From contig JAISDF010000006.1 in assembly GCA_031265025.1 (NCBI GenBank), forward strand, positions 1 through 14,513: a stretch of 14,513 nucleotides of DNA, written 5' to 3'. The DNA is from Spirochaetaceae bacterium (GTDB lineage: Bacteria; Spirochaetota; Spirochaetia; Treponematales; Breznakiellaceae). The notes beneath the pieces were generated by a model, which saw nothing but the letters and a program-made list of their open reading frames with translations, did not search any database and was not told the DNA's origin. The first letter of the stretch is position 1; the number at the start of each line of letters is the position of its first letter. The position numbers and the translations under genes are program-made. This document shows positions 1-6,718 of this stretch, in pieces.

Positions 1-1269
1 GAAGAACTCAATCAGATTCTTGACAAGGGTGTGTCCGGCCGCCTTTTGTCGGCGCTTGGGCGGCGCATGTATTTTCCCAAGGGCATTATTGCCCAGTCGG
101 GAGAGGCGAAAAAAGAGGCACACAGGGCCAACGCGACTATTGGCATGGCGTATAAGGACGGGAGACCCATGCGGCTCGCAAGCGTGGCCGGGGCTATGCC
201 TTCCCTCAGTCCCGATGAATCGGTGGCCTATGCCCCTACGGCGGGGCTGGAAAAGGCGAGGCGGGTCTGGAAAGACGAGATGCTCAGGAAGAACCCTTCG
301 ATAAACGGGGACCGCATATCCCTTCCGGCGGTAATTCCCGGACTGACTTCGGGGCTTTCCTACGCGGCGGATCTTTTTGTCGACGCGGGGCAGACGGTGC
401 TCAGCGCCGAGCCCTGCTGGGACAATTACGCCCTGGTCATCGAGGGCAGAAAGAACGGCATAGTAAAGAGCGTGCCGTTTTTTGTCCCCGGCCGGGGTCT
501 CGACATTGACGCTATCGCGGCGGGCTGCAAAGAGGCGGCACAGGGCGGGCAGCTCAGGGTGCTGTTCAATTTTCCCCAGAATCCTTCAGGCTATATGCCG
601 TCCAAGAGCGAAGGCGACGCCCTGGTTGGCATCATACAGGAAGCGGCCGGGAACGGGGCCGACGTGCTGGTCCTGGTTGATGACGCGTACTTCGGCCTTT
701 TTTACGAGGATTCGCTTAAGGAATCCCTTTTTGGCCGTTTTGCGGGTCTTGACGAAAAGGTGCTGGCAATAAAGATAGACGGGCCCACCAAGGAAGACTA
801 TGTATGGGGGCTCAGGATGGGGTTTCTTACCTTTGGTTCCAGGGGTATGGATGGCGAAACCCGCGACGCCCTTGAAAAAAAGCTCATGGGGACCATACGG
901 TCTTCGGTGTCCTGCGTTAATACGCCGGCCCAGTCCATCATGCTCAAAACCCTTGCCGATCCCAAAACCAGGGAAGAAAAAGAGGCGTTCTTCCGTATTA
1001 TGCAAGGACGCTACCGGGCGGTGCGGGATTTTGTTGCCGGTCGGAGGGGGCACAGGGTGCTGGAGGCCCTGCCCTTTAACGCCGGGTACTTCATGAGTTT
1101 TCTGTGCCGGGGCATCAGCGCGGAAAAGCTCCGCCGGGAACTTCTTTCCGTCCACGGCATAGGGACCGTGGCCCTGGATTCTTACCTGCGGGTGGCCTTT
1201 TCAAGCCTTGAGGAAGAGCAGATACCTGAAATTTTCGAAATCATCTACCGGACCGCCGAACAGCTCTGA
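1..1269 (+). CDS. PLP-dependent aminotransferase, class I/II (5' end outside window)
   Basis: This is a fold-type I pyridoxal-phosphate enzyme that transfers an amino group between an amino acid and a 2-oxo acid in the cytoplasm. The frame is open from base 1, so the true start lies upstream; 422 codons are visible. Counting from base 1, the family landmarks appear in order: N194-P-S-G (the NPxG loop), D227-D-A-Y (Asp that pairs with the PLP pyridine nitrogen), K264 in GPTKEDY (probable Schiff-base Lys), R272 in WGLRMGF (phosphate contact), and R397 in SYLRVAF (substrate carboxylate Arg). The C-terminus is complete. The substrate cannot be read from the sequence; the early motif RMYFPKGI resembles single-chain aminotransferases I associate with treponemes. 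It converges with the minus-strand gene that follows. Confident about the family, not about the specific reaction. Confidence 0.88.
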   Translation, partial: EELNQILDKGVSGRLLSALGRRMYFPKGIIAQSGEAKKEAHRANATIGMAYKDGRPMRLASVAGAMPSLSPDESVAYAPTAGLEKARRVWKDEMLRKNPSINGDRISLPAVIPGLTSGLSYAADLFVDAGQTVLSAEPCWDNYALVIEGRKNGIVKSVPFFVPGRGLDIDAIAAGCKEAAQGGQLRVLFNFPQNPSGYMPSKSEGDALVGIIQEAAGNGADVLVLVDDAYFGLFYEDSLKESLFGRFAGLDEKVLAIKIDGPTKEDYVWGLRMGFLTFGSRGMDGETRDALEKKLMGTIRSSVSCVNTPAQSIMLKTLADPKTREEKEAFFRIMQGRYRAVRDFVAGRRGHRVLEALPFNAGYFMSFLCRGISAEKLRRELLSVHGIGTVALDSYLRVAFSSLEEEQIPEIFEIIYRTAEQL

Positions 1270-1274
1270 CAAGG

Positions 1275-1295
1275 GCGCTGCCCTGGCAACAGCGC
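1275..1295. terminator. GC-rich hairpin between convergent genes, possible terminator
   Basis: GCGCTG (1275-1280) and CAGCGC (1290-1295) form a perfect 6-bp stem around a 9-nt loop; a G-U pair can extend it outward. It begins six bases after the aminotransferase stop codon, in the gap between two convergent genes, where a shared terminator is expected. No T-tract follows on either strand, so it is not a classical intrinsic terminator. Confidence 0.35.
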
Positions 1296-1296
1296 T

Positions 1297-1358
1297 GCCG
1301 CGGGCCGCGCATGAGGCCGCCGGTGCGGGCAAAGGCGCCGCCGCGGGCCGCTCATGGG
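1297..1358 (+). repeat. Two-copy GC-rich direct repeat
   Basis: The 12-mer GCCGCGGGCCGC occurs at 1297-1308 and 1340-1351. In each copy the following six bases match N-CATG-N-G, giving an 18-bp unit with two mismatches and a 43-bp period. The repeat fills most of the short gap between convergent genes and lies outside any credible coding region. It may be part of a dispersed intergenic repeat family, which one window cannot show. Confidence 0.55.
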
Positions 1359-1370
1359 CGAAACCGCGCG

Positions 1371-1862
1371 TCAGCCGACAAGCATGTGGCCTATGTCCTG
1401 GAGTTCGGGAAGCTGGGCGTAAAGGGGCCTGTGGCCCTTGGAATCTTTTTTGTCCAGTTCCACAAGTTTGATGAAAAGCTCGTTTACCAAATCGGCAAAG
1501 AGCTGCAAATTTGAAGCGAAATTGTTGACCGCCATATCCCTGAGCACTTTTTCGGAGCTGGCGGTAGTGCCGCTCCCCAGCCTGTTGCGCAGGGTAGGAA
1601 CCAGTTCCTTGCGGGCCAGGGCCACAAAACGGGCCGCCGCGCCTATCTGCCGGTACAGTTCGTCCAGATGAAAGCCCTGGTAGCGGTACTGTTCAATCTT
1701 TTCGGTGAGAATTTCAATCAAGTCCCAGGACTGCTTCTCCAGGGGGAGCTGGAGCAGGGCGGGGCGTATAAAGCGGTTGGATATATTATCCTTGTAGTGC
1801 GCCCCGATTTGTTCTATCAATCTGACTATTTCAGGTTCTCGTATTTGCATCACTCTAATCAT
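1371..1862 (-). CDS. Conserved-looking helical protein of unknown function
   Basis: I do not recognise this protein. It encodes about 163 residues with no signal peptide, no membrane segment and no cysteines. The composition (rich in L, I, E, R, K and Q) predicts an almost all-helical soluble protein. A charged N-terminal segment (REPEIVRLIEQIGAHY) is followed by long amphipathic helices and a short polar tail. The start is uncertain. ATG at 1862 follows GGAGAGG by only 1 nt, while GTG at 1853 and ATG at 1850 (MQIREPEI) lie 10 and 13 nt from it. The reading frame also remains open to an ATG at 1886. The gene is divergent from the lipoprotein gene with only about 50 bp between their starts, so their promoters must overlap or lie inside each other's coding DNA. 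The sequence does not show whether the two are functionally linked. Confidence 0.7.
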   Translation of the reverse strand: MIRVMQIREPEIVRLIEQIGAHYKDNISNRFIRPALLQLPLEKQSWDLIEILTEKIEQYRYQGFHLDELYRQIGAAARFVALARKELVPTLRNRLGSGTTASSEKVLRDMAVNNFASNLQLFADLVNELFIKLVELDKKDSKGHRPLYAQLPELQDIGHMLVG

Positions 1863-1879
1863 ACCTCTCCGGCCGAGGA

Positions 1880-1909
1880 TTGACAAGCACGGAAAGCCGG
1901 CAATAGGAT
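1880..1909 (+). promoter_or_regulatory. Possible sigma70 promoter close to the lipoprotein start codon
   Basis: TTGACA at 1880-1885 is a perfect -35 hexamer. TAGGAT at 1904-1909, after an 18-nt spacer, matches the -10 consensus at four of six positions. Transcription would then begin almost at the ATG at 1916, giving a leaderless or near-leaderless mRNA. The same bases contain the AGGA (1905-1908) that fits as the Shine-Dalgarno site, so either the RBS or the -10 reading may be wrong. Confidence 0.3.
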
Positions 1910-1915
1910 GCTTTC

Positions 1916-3172
1916 ATGCGGAAAATCATCGCCCTTCTTTTCGCGGCCCTGGTCTGCGCGGGCGCCTTGGCCTGTGCGGGCTGTACAGCGGGAAAAAAGA
2001 CGGCGGTCCTGTGGACCGACTGCCCGGAATTCGCCCTGTACGGGGAGTATTTTAACTCCGCCCAGGACCAGTACAAGATTGAAATTGAATACTACCCTTA
2101 CCCTGCCAGGGTCCTTGCCGAAGCGGGCCGGAGGGAATTCCCCGACCTTGCCGCGGGAAGCTGGCTGAAAAGTTCGGCGACCCGTTCGCTCTTTAGTCCC
2201 CTGGACAAGATTTTCGGTTCCATACGGAAAGATTCGTTTTACCCCTCGCTCCTTGCCCTTGGCGCCATAGAGGGGCGGCAATACCTCCTTCCCGTATCGT
2301 TTAACGCCCCGGCCCTGGTCTTTTCCCTGGAAAACAGCCGGATGGTGGATAATCCCTTTGTCATCACCTTTGACGAAATCAGGGAGCTGGGCAAGGCGTA
2401 CAATACGGCGGCAAACGGCGTATACACCCGGCTCGGTTTTGCCCCCGCGTCGGATGATGAGTTCGTGTACCTTGTGGCGGGCCTTTTTAACGCCAATTTC
2501 AGGGAGGCCAACCCCATAGCCTGGGATTCCCCGGCCCTGGAAAGGGCGGTTTCCTACATCAGGGACTGGACAAGCGAGGCCAACGGCAGCATTCAGGCCG
2601 AGGACGACTTTGTATTCAAGTATTTTTATACGCCCCAGGCCAAGCTGGCGCTTTCGGGCCGCATACTGTTCGGCTATATGAAGAGCCAGGACCTTTTTAC
2701 CCTGCATGAGGAACTGCGCTCCGGCCTTGATTTCCGCTGGATAGCCAGCCAGCGGAGCATTCCCCTGTACGAAGGCTCGGTGTTTATGGGCCTGTGCAAG
2801 AAAGGCAGGGCAAAAGGAGCGGCCAGGGCCTTTATCCAGTGGTTCTTCAACGAGGAAACCCAGCGTTCCCTTCTTGAGGCAAGCAGGAAAAACCGGACCT
2901 ATGAACATTCCTTCGGCATAGGAAACGGCTTTTCTGCCCTGAGGACCGTAACCGAAGGGATTTACCCCCGGTTTTACCCCCAGCTTCTGGGCCACATGCC
3001 CCCCCAGGACTACCTCACCCCGCCCAATATACTGCCCTATAACTGGCTGATACTCAAAAACCAGGTTATATTCCCCTTTTTCCATGAACGGCTCCGGGCC
3101 TCCTCCCGGGACGGGGTCAATTCCCTGGAACGCCGGGTAGGCGCGTGGTACAGGACCAATCCCGTCCACTGA
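1916..3172 (+). CDS. Lipoprotein, family 1-like extracellular solute-binding protein
   Basis: The 418-residue product starts with a lipoprotein signal: MRK, a hydrophobic stretch to about residue 19, then two candidate lipidation cysteines, C20 (ALAC) and C23 (CAGC). Spirochaetal lipoboxes are relaxed, so either may be used. The mature part has the feel of a family 1 periplasmic binding protein (sugar-type ABC uptake): an early beta strand VLWTDCPEFALY, an FPDLAAGSWL segment near residue 75, an internal LPVSFNAPALVFS near residue 125, and a C-terminal helical region with AARAFIQWFF, where such proteins carry the AxxFIxFL motif. Such proteins are membrane-tethered and deliver a ligand to ABC permeases, but no permease or ATPase gene lies beside it, so it is an orphan here. 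AGGA sits 7 nt before the ATG. It could instead be a sensor or surface lipoprotein on the same fold. Confidence 0.72.
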   Translation: MRKIIALLFAALVCAGALACAGCTAGKKTAVLWTDCPEFALYGEYFNSAQDQYKIEIEYYPYPARVLAEAGRREFPDLAAGSWLKSSATRSLFSPLDKIFGSIRKDSFYPSLLALGAIEGRQYLLPVSFNAPALVFSLENSRMVDNPFVITFDEIRELGKAYNTAANGVYTRLGFAPASDDEFVYLVAGLFNANFREANPIAWDSPALERAVSYIRDWTSEANGSIQAEDDFVFKYFYTPQAKLALSGRILFGYMKSQDLFTLHEELRSGLDFRWIASQRSIPLYEGSVFMGLCKKGRAKGAARAFIQWFFNEETQRSLLEASRKNRTYEHSFGIGNGFSALRTVTEGIYPRFYPQLLGHMPPQDYLTPPNILPYNWLILKNQVIFPFFHERLRASSRDGVNSLERRVGAWYRTNPVH

Positions 3173-3184
3173 TATAAAATTCAC

Positions 3185-3213
3185 TTGACAAGAAAATTCA
3201 AAACCTATAGTAT
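3185..3213 (+). promoter_or_regulatory. sigma70-type promoter of the central gene cluster
   Basis: A perfect TTGACA (3185-3190) is followed by a 17-nt A-rich spacer and TAGTAT (3208-3213, four of six consensus bases). Two further -10-like words, TATAGT (3206-3211) and TATAAA (3211-3216), overlap it at less favourable spacing. The site lies in the AT-rich 91-bp gap upstream of the ten-gene cluster, with the start codon about 50 bp downstream. It is the strongest promoter-like match I see in the window. Confidence 0.65.
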
Positions 3214-3239
3214 AAACAAATAACATAGTATACCTATGG
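3204..3239. promoter_or_regulatory. Candidate operator: direct and inverted repeats over the -10 box
   Basis: ATAGTATA occurs twice as a direct repeat (3207-3214 and 3225-3232). CCTATAGTATA (3204-3214) is also repeated in inverted orientation as TATACCTATGG (3229-3239), matching apart from two single-base shifts. A smaller dyad, CATAG-N5-CTATG, lies at 3224-3238. The repeats cover the -10 region and probable transcription start, a usual place for a repressor to bind. No regulator gene is encoded nearby. Confidence 0.4.
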
Positions 3240-3263
3240 GAATTATATTATAAGGAAGAAGCC

Positions 3264-5081
3264 ATGAAGCGTATCGCGGAAATATACCGGAGCGATGTTC
3301 TTGTTATAGGCGGCGGCGGAGCGGCTGTCATGAGCGCCGTACAGGCTTCGCGGGCCGGAGCGCGGGTGAATCTTGTTTCCAAAGGCAAAGCCGGTAAAAG
3401 CGGGAACACCATCATGATTGGCGGCGGTTTCGGCATCGACGGGGAAGGGGCAAAAGAAATCCTGGGGCTTCCCTCCAATCCTGAATCTACCCGGAAAAAG
3501 TTATTTGAAAAGCTCGTGTACTCGGCCTTTTTCCTGGGAAACCAAAATTTACAAAAGCTCTTTGTGGACAAGGCCCCGGAAGCGGTAGCCGAATGTCTTG
3601 AATGGGCAAAAGACTCTGGTTCCCTTTTTATCTACAATCCGGTTTCGTCAAGCTGGTTTACATCGGGGGCGGCTTTCGGAAAGGCCGTCGCAAGGGGCGT
3701 CAAGTACGGAAAAAACATCGGCCTCTATGAAGATATTCTGGTAACAGACATCATAAAATCAGACGGCAGGGCGGCGGGCGCTGTCGGAATCGATATTTAT
3801 TCAGGCGATATTGTGCGCTTTGACGCAAACGCCGTCATCATCGCCAGCGGGGGCTATCAGCCTTTTTCCGTAAAAAATTCAAACAGCGACATGACAGGCG
3901 ATGGTATTGCCATGGGACTGCGGGCAGGGGCTTTTGCCGCCGATATGGAATTCCTCCTCCACATCGGAACCATTCTGGAACCTGAATACGCGAAAGGTTC
4001 CCTGCTCCCCTTCCTGCTGTCCATGGGAACGGCGCCCATCGCCGCGAAGAAGACAGACCTCGACGGGGCCGATCTTCCCTTCCCGGCGGATAAAAAATAT
4101 AAAGCCGGGCCCCTTACCGGTAAAGTCAACAAGGTCCTGATGGCCCAGTTTTACGGCAAAGGAATTTTCGAGAAATTCGATACCCATGGCAATGCTTTTT
4201 ATTACGATTATTCTGATTACAGCGATCATGAAATCCGCGAGGGATTTAAAAAATTCGCGGATGCCCATTCAAAGCTGCACCGGGACGGATATTACAACGG
4301 AATCGATCTTGCGCGCCTTGCCGAAGACATCATAAAAAACAAAAAACGAATGAAGGTTACTTTTGGCAATGAGTACAGCATGGGAGGTCTTGTTGTTGAT
4401 ACGGATTTTTCCGTCGCGGGAGTTCCGGGACTTTTCGCGGCGGGCGAAGTTACCGCGGGTACTTTCGGAGCCTTCCGCAGCGGCGACGGTCTTACGGAAA
4501 TGCTTGTCCACGGATGGGTCGCGGGAAAAACAGCGGCCGGATACGCGGCGAATACTCGGCCTGTTTCCCCAGGCGTTGAGGCTGACGCGGAAGAAAAAGC
4601 CGCCGCCCTTCTCGCGCCGTTTGACAGAAAAGAAGGCGTAAGCCCTGTTGAGGCGCGGAAAAAACTTGAAACAATCTGCGACGCGGGTTTTGATTTTTAC
4701 CGCAGCGGCAGCCGTCTTGAAAAGGCCTATGCGGAAATTACCGCCCTCAGATCCGGCCTCGACCGGCTTTCGGTAGTCCCAAACGAGCGCCGCTACAATC
4801 TTGAATGGCTTAACTCCGTCATTGTCCGCAATCTTGCCCTCTGCGCGGAAACAGGCATTTATGGCGCGCTTAACAGAAAGGAAAGCCGGGGAACCCACTT
4901 GCGCGCCGATTATCCCGAAGTGAACAACCGGGAATATCTTTTTAATTTTATCGCTTCGTTACACAACAACGCAATAAAATATGAAAAGAGAAAACCCGGG
5001 AGCTTCTATATTCCCCTTGATACGGAAAACTATCCGTCAGTGGCGGATTTCCTCGCGGAAAAAGTTTTGAAGGAGTCGTGA
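3264..5081 (+). CDS. FAD-dependent oxidoreductase, SdhA/FrdA-like flavoprotein subunit
   Basis: This 605-residue protein belongs to the succinate dehydrogenase/fumarate reductase flavoprotein superfamily. A dinucleotide-binding GGGGAA motif lies at residues 16-21 after a DVLVIG strand. SMGGLVVD near 373, GLFAAGE near 391, and a GAFRSGDGL loop with R405 resemble the GANRLGxNSL region that holds a substrate Arg in SdhA/FrdA. SRGTHLRADYP (541-551) matches the C-terminal SRGAHxREDxP signature. Two differences stand out. The covalent-FAD His of the usual SHT motif is replaced (KSGNT, 45-49), so FAD should be non-covalent, and the HPTG substrate motif is not intact (FLLHIGT, with H233). There is no signal peptide, so it is cytoplasmic. 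AAGGAAG lies 5 nt before the ATG. It is the first gene of the cluster, one base before the [2Fe-2S] gene, its likely electron partner. It probably reduces or oxidises a C-C bond in a substrate other than succinate; the substrate is unknown. Confidence 0.85.
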   Translation: MKRIAEIYRSDVLVIGGGGAAVMSAVQASRAGARVNLVSKGKAGKSGNTIMIGGGFGIDGEGAKEILGLPSNPESTRKKLFEKLVYSAFFLGNQNLQKLFVDKAPEAVAECLEWAKDSGSLFIYNPVSSSWFTSGAAFGKAVARGVKYGKNIGLYEDILVTDIIKSDGRAAGAVGIDIYSGDIVRFDANAVIIASGGYQPFSVKNSNSDMTGDGIAMGLRAGAFAADMEFLLHIGTILEPEYAKGSLLPFLLSMGTAPIAAKKTDLDGADLPFPADKKYKAGPLTGKVNKVLMAQFYGKGIFEKFDTHGNAFYYDYSDYSDHEIREGFKKFADAHSKLHRDGYYNGIDLARLAEDIIKNKKRMKVTFGNEYSMGGLVVDTDFSVAGVPGLFAAGEVTAGTFGAFRSGDGLTEMLVHGWVAGKTAAGYAANTRPVSPGVEADAEEKAAALLAPFDRKEGVSPVEARKKLETICDAGFDFYRSGSRLEKAYAEITALRSGLDRLSVVPNERRYNLEWLNSVIVRNLALCAETGIYGALNRKESRGTHLRADYPEVNNREYLFNFIASLHNNAIKYEKRKPGSFYIPLDTENYPSVADFLAEKVLKES

Positions 5082-5082
5082 T

Positions 5083-5391
5083 ATGAAAGTGGACATCAAC
5101 AGAAACGGCGTCGTACAGTCCTATGAACTGCCCGGCAGCGGCAAAACCATCAACGTGATGCAGGTACTGGATTACATCTACGAAAAACTGGATCACAGCC
5201 TTGCCTATTACCGTCACAGCGCCTGTTGTCAGGGAATATGCGGCCGCTGCGCCGTTAAGCTCAACGGAAAAAATACCCTTGCCTGTACCGCGAAAGTGGA
5301 GCCTGAGGTCGAAAGGCTTCTGCTTGAGCCCGCGGGAAAAAATGTTATCCGTGATTTAGTTGTCAGGAATACAGAACAGAGGAGTAATTGA
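5083..5391 (+). CDS. Stand-alone [2Fe-2S] protein equal to the SdhB/FrdB N-terminal domain
   Basis: The 102-residue product has the plant-type [2Fe-2S] motif of SdhB/FrdB with exact spacing: C48-x4-C53-x2-C56-x11-C68, inside SACCQGICGRC and NGKNTLAC. It ends in VIRDLVVR, matching the point where SdhB/FrdB crosses from its ferredoxin domain into the helical domain that carries the [4Fe-4S] and [3Fe-4S] clusters. That second domain is absent, and no gene for it or for a membrane anchor follows. C49 takes the place of the usual Arg in SCRxGxCG. AGGAG sits 7 nt before the ATG, with one base between this gene and the flavoprotein gene and one base to the next. It probably passes electrons between the flavoprotein and a soluble donor or acceptor such as ferredoxin. 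The stop is followed at once by a well-placed start, so I see no sign of a frameshift. Confidence 0.88.
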   Translation: MKVDINRNGVVQSYELPGSGKTINVMQVLDYIYEKLDHSLAYYRHSACCQGICGRCAVKLNGKNTLACTAKVEPEVERLLLEPAGKNVIRDLVVRNTEQRSN

Positions 5392-5392
5392 A

Positions 5393-6718
5393 ATGGACAC
5401 TATCGAAACGAAGATTGTCAAAAGAATCGATGAAAACAGGGACGCGATCATTGCCTTCGCAAGGGATATCTACACCCACGCGGAACTTGGTTTCAAGGAA
5501 TTCCGGACAGCGGAAAAATTTACCGGCGCCCTGAAAGCGCTGCGGCTTTCCGCAATTGAAACAGGACTCGCGATTACCGGCGTAAAGGGCTACCTCAAGC
5601 CGAAAGGGGAAGGCGTGAACATTGCGCTTATCGGGGAGCTTGACGCCCTGCGGATTCCGTCGCATACATACGCCAATCCCGAAACCCAGGCGGCCCATTG
5701 CTGCGGACATCACGCGCAGCTTGCCGGCGTTCTGGGCGCGGCGTATGCGTTAAGCGATACGGAAGTCGCGGCGGCTCTGGGCGGGAATGTAACATTCTTC
5801 GCGGTTCCGGCGGAAGAATACGGGGAAATCGCCTTCAAGAATCAGTTAAAGGAGGAAGGAAAGATACGTTACGGCGGAGGGAAGTGCGAACTTATCCGCA
5901 TCGGCGCCTTTGACGACATTACGCTGAATATCGCCCATCATTTGAACAATGAAGGGGCCTCCACAGGAGGCGGCAGCAGCAACGGTTTTGTTTCCAAGGT
6001 CATCCGCATACTGGGACGGGCGGCCCATGCGGCAGGAGCGCCGCATCTGGGAGTAAACGCCCTCAATGCCGCCGCCCTGGGGCATACGGCTCTCCAATAC
6101 CAGCGGGAAACCTTTAAGGACGAAGACCACGTGCGGATTCACCCCATTATCACCAAGGGAGGCGATCTGGTAAACGTGATCCCCGATGAGGTGATACTGG
6201 AAGCCCTTGTCCGGGCAAAAAACATTGAAGCCATAAAAGACGCCGACCTGAAAACAGACCGCGCATACAAGGCGGGCGCCGCCGCGCTTGGCGCGGGTTA
6301 CGAAATCGAAACCATGCCCGGTTATTTACCCCAGCTTCCGACTCAGGCCCATCCCGCGCTGATCGAGGCGATAAGGAACGTTTTCCCCGGAAAGGAGCCG
6401 AATATCCGCGGCGAAGATCACCATGGCACCGGTTCTACCGATGTCGGCGATGTGCAGCATATCCAGCCGGTCCTGACATTCAGCACCGGAGGATCCAAGG
6501 GGGCCTACCACTCGCCGGCGTTTGAGATCATTGATGAGGAAGAAGCATATATCAGCACGGCAAAAATTTTCGCGCTGGGGGCTTACGGGTTTCTCAAAAA
6601 CAACGCCGAAGCGGCAAAGGAAATTGCGGCGAATTACAAGCCGAAGTTTACCAAAGATACCTACGTCCAGTTTATGGAGTCGCTGATTCGTAAAGAACAG
6701 AAAGGAGTGCAATCATGA
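5393..6718 (+). CDS. M20 family metallo-amidohydrolase (M20D/AbgB-like)
   Basis: The 441-residue cytoplasmic protein should hydrolyse an amide bond of an N-acyl, aminoacyl or carbamoyl substrate using a two-metal centre. Visible landmarks are the N-terminal HAELGFKEF; the metal site HCCGHH (H102-C103-C104-G105-H106) followed by a GAA helix; E141-E142 in PAEEYGE (catalytic base and metal ligand); H182/H183 in IAHHLN; the dimerisation-domain motif HAAGAPHLGVNALNAA; STDVGDV; and H373 in AYHSPAF. The whole set resembles AbgB and related amidohydrolases rather than exopeptidases with signal peptides. The ATG at 5393 is chosen because GAGGAG lies about 8 nt upstream; an in-frame start at 5360 would overlap the preceding gene and has no such site. 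Its neighbours (transporter, ATC-hydrolase homologue) suggest that it acts on the imported compound. The substrate is not known. Confidence 0.88.
   Translation: MDTIETKIVKRIDENRDAIIAFARDIYTHAELGFKEFRTAEKFTGALKALRLSAIETGLAITGVKGYLKPKGEGVNIALIGELDALRIPSHTYANPETQAAHCCGHHAQLAGVLGAAYALSDTEVAAALGGNVTFFAVPAEEYGEIAFKNQLKEEGKIRYGGGKCELIRIGAFDDITLNIAHHLNNEGASTGGGSSNGFVSKVIRILGRAAHAAGAPHLGVNALNAAALGHTALQYQRETFKDEDHVRIHPIITKGGDLVNVIPDEVILEALVRAKNIEAIKDADLKTDRAYKAGAAALGAGYEIETMPGYLPQLPTQAHPALIEAIRNVFPGKEPNIRGEDHHGTGSTDVGDVQHIQPVLTFSTGGSKGAYHSPAFEIIDEEEAYISTAKIFALGAYGFLKNNAEAAKEIAANYKPKFTKDTYVQFMESLIRKEQKGVQS

Noticed and set aside
586..1155. A 189-codon minus-strand frame inside the aminotransferase gene
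   Set aside because: It lies wholly opposite the catalytic Asp, Lys and Arg codons of the real gene and has no supporting features.
1208..1514. Short plus-strand frames running through the GC-rich gap after the aminotransferase
   Set aside because: They have low-complexity Ala/Gly/Arg composition, no RBS, and overlap the minus-strand gene.
1859..3226. A 455-codon open frame on the minus strand opposite the solute-binding lipoprotein gene
   Set aside because: It mirrors the lipoprotein gene, has no RBS or recognisable domain, and its Gly/Pro/Lys-rich product is typical of an antisense shadow in high-GC DNA.
4269..4898. A 209-codon minus-strand frame inside the flavoprotein gene
   Set aside because: The plus strand has clear family motifs through this stretch; the antisense product has no domain-like pattern.
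5083..5391. A frameshift or deletion that would explain the short SdhB-like protein
   Set aside because: The stop is followed after one base by an M20 start with a good RBS, and no frame in the vicinity encodes the missing CxxCxxC iron-sulphur domain.
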